Shown: one piece after another, positions 60,493 through 64,000 of the stretch
Numbering within the stretch: the first letter of the stretch is position 1
How the letters are laid out: every line of letters begins with the position of its first letter
NCBI GenBank assembly: GCA_947095535.1
Contig: OX352774.1
Coordinates: 41,370,496-41,434,495, forward strand
From: Poecilobothrus nobilitatus
Lineage: Eukaryota; Arthropoda; Insecta; Diptera; Dolichopodidae
DNA length: 64,000 nucleotides
Reading direction: 5' to 3'
Notes under the pieces: model-generated
Told to the model about the DNA's origin: nothing
Databases searched by the model: none
What the model saw: only the letters and a program-made list of their open reading frames with translations
Translations under genes and position numbers: made by a program

Positions 60493-62742
60493 CCCAAAGG
60501 GTCGAAAACAACCGAACAAATAAAATTGCAATTTGTATTTAAAAAAAATTTTTTTTTTAATCTTAGTAAGCGTCGACTTTAATTGTCGTTTCTAAAAAAG
60601 CATTTTGTATTAGTTTCTATATATACAAAATTCTGTTGTATAGTTCAAGTGAAAAGTTGTAAATTAAGTTTTTAAAAATTTTTTTTGAATTGAATTAATT
60701 TAAAAATATCAAGGTAAATTTATTTTTACTTTTATTTTAATAAAAATAGGTTATTAACGTTCCTATACCTTTAAAGAAACTGTTTACCTAAATTTTGGAA
60801 ATTATATATTTTTTTATAAATTTAAAAAAGCAATTATTAATATGGGTCGTTTTCGACCCTTTGGGAACATATAACTAATTTTTTCTTTAATATTGTGTGT
60901 ATTATTTAGGAGCAAAACTACTTTATCAGTAGCGGAAATTTTAGATGAAATTGATAATAAAAATGATGGTTATATTCCGCACAATGTGTTCATTCTACCA
61001 CCTGATGACGCAAATATCGAAACAGACGAAGATTCTGGGGAAGAAGATGAGGTAAATCCAGATCATTTTTGCGGTAAGCAATTAAGTGCTGCTTGCTAAA
61101 TTACTTAGATAATAACAGCGATGTGGACGAGGAAGATATTGTTCCACTGTCGGAAATCGCAAAAAATTTTTCATTGGGAAAATGGCGATATTGATGATAT
61201 ACCGAGAATAGAAATACCACCTTTTGCCTATTTACCACCAATAACCCTATCGCAATATTTAGATCCGATTAATTTTTTTAATCTTTTTATTAGTACAGAA
61301 GTCGTTTCCTTTATTGCGGAAAGTACATAAAAATTTAGAAATCAAAAAAACAACAATATTAGAGTTACTATCGAAGAAATGTACAGCTTTATAGGAATTT
61401 TACTTGTGAGTAGTTTTACATATTGCCGTCGCATAAAAATGTACTGGGAGAATCGAAATGAATCTCAAAATCAATTGATCATTAACACAATGCGATGTAA
61501 TCGTTTTGACGAAATTTTTCGATTTTTACATGTATGTGATAACAACAATCTCAATGCAAATGATAAATTTGCGAAAGTCCGTCCTCTTTTAAAAAAAATA
61601 AATAAGCAGTTCGTAAGATTTGCTCCGCTAGAAAGTTATGTTACAGTTCATGAAAGAAAAGCCTATTCGTTTTGGATATAAGGCGTGGAGTATGGCTTTC
61701 CACAACGGTTGCTGCATTCAATTTTCCATGTACCAAGGTAAACAGACAGAAAATTTTACTGAATTTAGAAAACAATTTGGTTTAGGAGGCTCCGTTGTCC
61801 TCGATTTTAGCAAATTTTTGAATGATGAATACCAAGGTTTGAAATTTTCCTTATATTTTGACAACTTTTTTACGAGCGCTTCACTTATCACACAACTTTC
61901 AAAAAATCAAAGCGGTGCTAGTGGCATTGTTCGCGATATTCGCACTAATAAATGATGTCTTTCAACAAAAAAAGATATGAAGAAAAAAGTTCGAGGAAGT
62001 TTCGAAAGTTATGTTGAAAAAACTAACAAGTAGTAGCGGTAAAATGAATGTGTAACAATATTGTTACTATCATTTCAAACCAAGTGTAAAAAAGTTCAAA
62101 TATCAGTCCCTGATGTAATAAAACAGTACAATAATTATATGGGGGCAGTCGATCAAATGGATAATAATGTATCAAATTATCCAATTGGAATTCGTGATAA
62201 AAAATGGTACATACCAATTGTCTTTTGGGCAATAGATGTGGCTTTAAACAATGCTTGGAATTTAAGAAAGTTGTTCGGATGTAAATTAGATAAACTAGAG
62301 TTTGCAAGACAAGTGGTAACTTCATTATGTAATTTAATTTTGACAGATGAAGCAAGACGGAGATGTGCTTTTTGTATAAACAAAACAGTCACAAGCTGTC
62401 AATCATGTGATGTGCCCTTGCATGATAAATGTTTTATAATATTTCACAATGAAACGTGAATATGTTATCAAAAATGTGCTGCTATATTTAAACTTAATTT
62501 TTCAGTTTTATAATACTATATGTACATATTTTATTTAATTTTTGACTTATTTTGTTATTTACCTATTTGAAATTATTTTGTTTTGTTAATTTTCAAAATT
62601 TTTATTTTATAGTTTTTGTTATGTTTTTCAGTGAATTATTAATTAAAATATTATTATTATAAAAAAAACTAAAAAAAATTTAACTTTAATTTACTTTAAT
62701 AAATATACCATATATAATCCCAAAGCGTTGTTTTCGACCCAG
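60493..62742 (+). mobile_element. Degenerate piggyBac-type DNA transposon
   Basis: A broken piggyBac transposase (listed separately) lies between inverted repeats. GGGTCGAAAACAAC at 60499-60512 is exactly inverted as GTTGTTTTCGACCC at 62727-62740. A related block, CCCAAAGGGTCGAAAAC at 60493-60509, recurs inverted at 60848-60864, next to the foldback GGGTCGTTTTCGACCC (60843-60858) just upstream of the coding remnant. CGACCCAG occurs at both outer margins (60476 and 62735). piggyBac elements usually sit in TTAA targets; none abuts either end here, so the exact borders are uncertain or decayed. Confidence 0.75.
60911..62456 (+). pseudogene. piggyBac transposase pseudogene (PGBD2/3-like)
   Basis: Homology runs through several frames broken by frameshifts and stops. 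In order: an acidic N-terminus (LSVAEILDEIDNKNDGYIPH, TDEDSGEEDEVN), the core (TIEEMYSFIGILLVSSFTYC, RIKMYWENRNES, MRCNRFDEIFRFLH, KVRPLLKKIN), KPIRFGYKAWSMAF, LYFDNFFTS (second catalytic Asp present), YNNYMGAVDQMD (third catalytic Asp present), and a C-terminal cysteine-rich finger (RRRCAFC...CQSCDVPLHDKC). The first catalytic Asp, expected in a (I/V)DE motif, reads His (YVTVHE). The ~20 residues that normally follow it are missing. Frame changes occur near 61080, 61190, 61650 and 61950-62060, plus a stop at 61328. It cannot encode an active enzyme. Confidence 0.88.
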
Positions 62743-64000
62743 CTTTTATAGCACTTTTTAATCACTTTAAAACTACTGACTTTATTAGTTTACAGCAATT
62801 TTAATAATTTTTTCTCTTTATAATGTGTTTTTATCGATAATAGACAATTTTAAACAAAAAAAAAATTTTTTGGGGATTTGAGAGTACAAAAATTGTTCAA
62901 ATTAAGGCTTTAAATGGGTTCGAAAAATCAAAAATATTTTCATCAAATCCATTGAACTGAAGTTTCTCAAACTTTAATTTTTAAAAATATAGTTTTCTAT
63001 TAATTTTTTTTTTATATTACAAATTTAAGTATCGAAATATGAATTTCCGGTTTTATAAAGTTTTTTTTACATATATAAAATAATTCCAAAAAAATTTCTT
63101 AAGTTAAAATCTACTTCCGGTTTAATAATAATTATTTTCTGTTCTTAAACTTACCACAAAAAAATACATATGCAAAAATTTATCAACCTAAATAGAAATG
63201 GTTCTGACTTTTTGATCTTTATTTTATATGGTAAAATTACTTTCCGATTCGATTGTCAGACCTGCTTCAAAACTTAACAGGAAACTAGGTTTTGACACAA
63301 TACATGTATGTTAATATTTATTTTTAGTTCAAAACGTTTTGTATTAATTGTGGTTTTATTGAAGAATTATTTTTGGTTGCCAGACATATTAAAAAATTTT
63401 AAGTAAAAATTAAATATTGATAGTATATAATGTATTGGAAATTTCATACAAAAAGTTTGAACAGGTTTCGATTGATATTATGTTTGATACGTTTGATACA
63501 AAGCGACTCAGTGCACATAAACATGATTTCAAAAATGTTAATTTTAAGATTGAAGAAGGTCCAACAAATCACCTATAGATGCAACAAATTCTTAAAGTCG
63601 AATTATTTTAATACTTGATTTTAATACTTTATTTTTTATATTATTCGTATACCGGAAAATAAGATATGGAAAAGAGTATTTGTGTATCAATTTTTTGGTA
63701 TTTTTATTTTTTTATATATACATATAATACTTTTGAAAAATCAAAATAAAAGGACTTAAAAAATCACTTCATTTCAATAAACAAAAGTATACAAATTTTC
63801 AAAGAAATTTTAGTTCTTTTAAATTGTATCTTCTATTACTAAAATTAGATGCTTCTTCGTAATGAAAAGTTCCATTTAAATTATTAAAGAACCCATTACA
63901 ATGTTAAAAAATAAAAGAATTTTAAGTAAACCAATCAAGTTTTAGATGTATAACTTCTAAACAATAATTATAATCATAAAAACAAATAACTATATAGCAT
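62743..64000. other. Right-edge intergenic sequence
   Basis: A/T-rich, no gene recognised. CTTCCGGTTT-like words occur at 63046 and 63113, hinting at a small diverged repeat. A short open stretch at 63430-63618 has no recognisable family. Confidence 0.45.

Noticed and set aside
1..64000. CRISPR arrays, bacterial operons, viral genomes
   Set aside because: The window is a spliced animal genome; no spaced repeat array and no viral gene set was seen.

Overview
The window is a very A+T-rich eukaryotic nuclear segment, almost certainly from an insect and most likely a dipteran. Coding exons are split by GT-AG introns. The C-terminal tail of the CDK11 homologue (ending GPGFSLKF, preceded by a GGFVLNAG motif) resembles what I recall of fly Pitslre. 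The non-coding part is crowded with long A/T runs and decayed transposable elements. I could not assign a species.

Layout. From the left edge to about 12.4 kb lies the 3' part of a large coiled-coil gene (+ strand, 11 exons, 5' end outside the window). It has a candidate alternative last exon encoding a hydrophobic membrane tail. From about 14.5 to 22.3 kb is an aldo-keto reductase gene (- strand) with two usable, interchangeable last exons and a decayed third copy. Its 4.9-kb first intron holds a complete Tctex1-domain dynein light-chain gene on the opposite strand. From 23.8 to 25.1 kb, two mitochondrial respiratory-chain assembly genes converge, their stop codons 88 bp apart: DMAC2-like (+) and CHCHD7/COX23 (-). 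A two-exon CRAL-TRIO lipid-carrier gene (+) lies at 26.7-27.8 kb. CDK11/Pitslre (- strand, three exons) spans 29.3-34.7 kb. VPS26C/DSCR3 (+ strand, four exons) spans 36.4-37.6 kb. Every intron phase in these gene models was checked and joins in frame.

From 37.6 kb to the right edge I see no conserved host gene. This half is a graveyard of mobile elements: a tRNA-derived SINE family (A, seven copies in the whole window, four with clear target-site duplications), a second tRNA-derived SINE family (B, one 430-bp copy with a 13-bp target-site duplication), a dispersed repeat of about 0.9 kb (R), non-LTR-like 3' ends, inverted-repeat elements with SINEs nested inside, and a broken piggyBac element near 60.5-62.7 kb.

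The host genes do not form one pathway. The clearest functional pairing is DMAC2-like (complex I assembly) tail-to-tail with CHCHD7 (complex IV assembly). I found no rRNA gene, intact tRNA gene or CRISPR array. I also found no convincing undescribed multi-gene system. The most novel items are the membrane-tail exon, the triplicated terminal exon of the reductase, and the SINE and inverted-repeat families.
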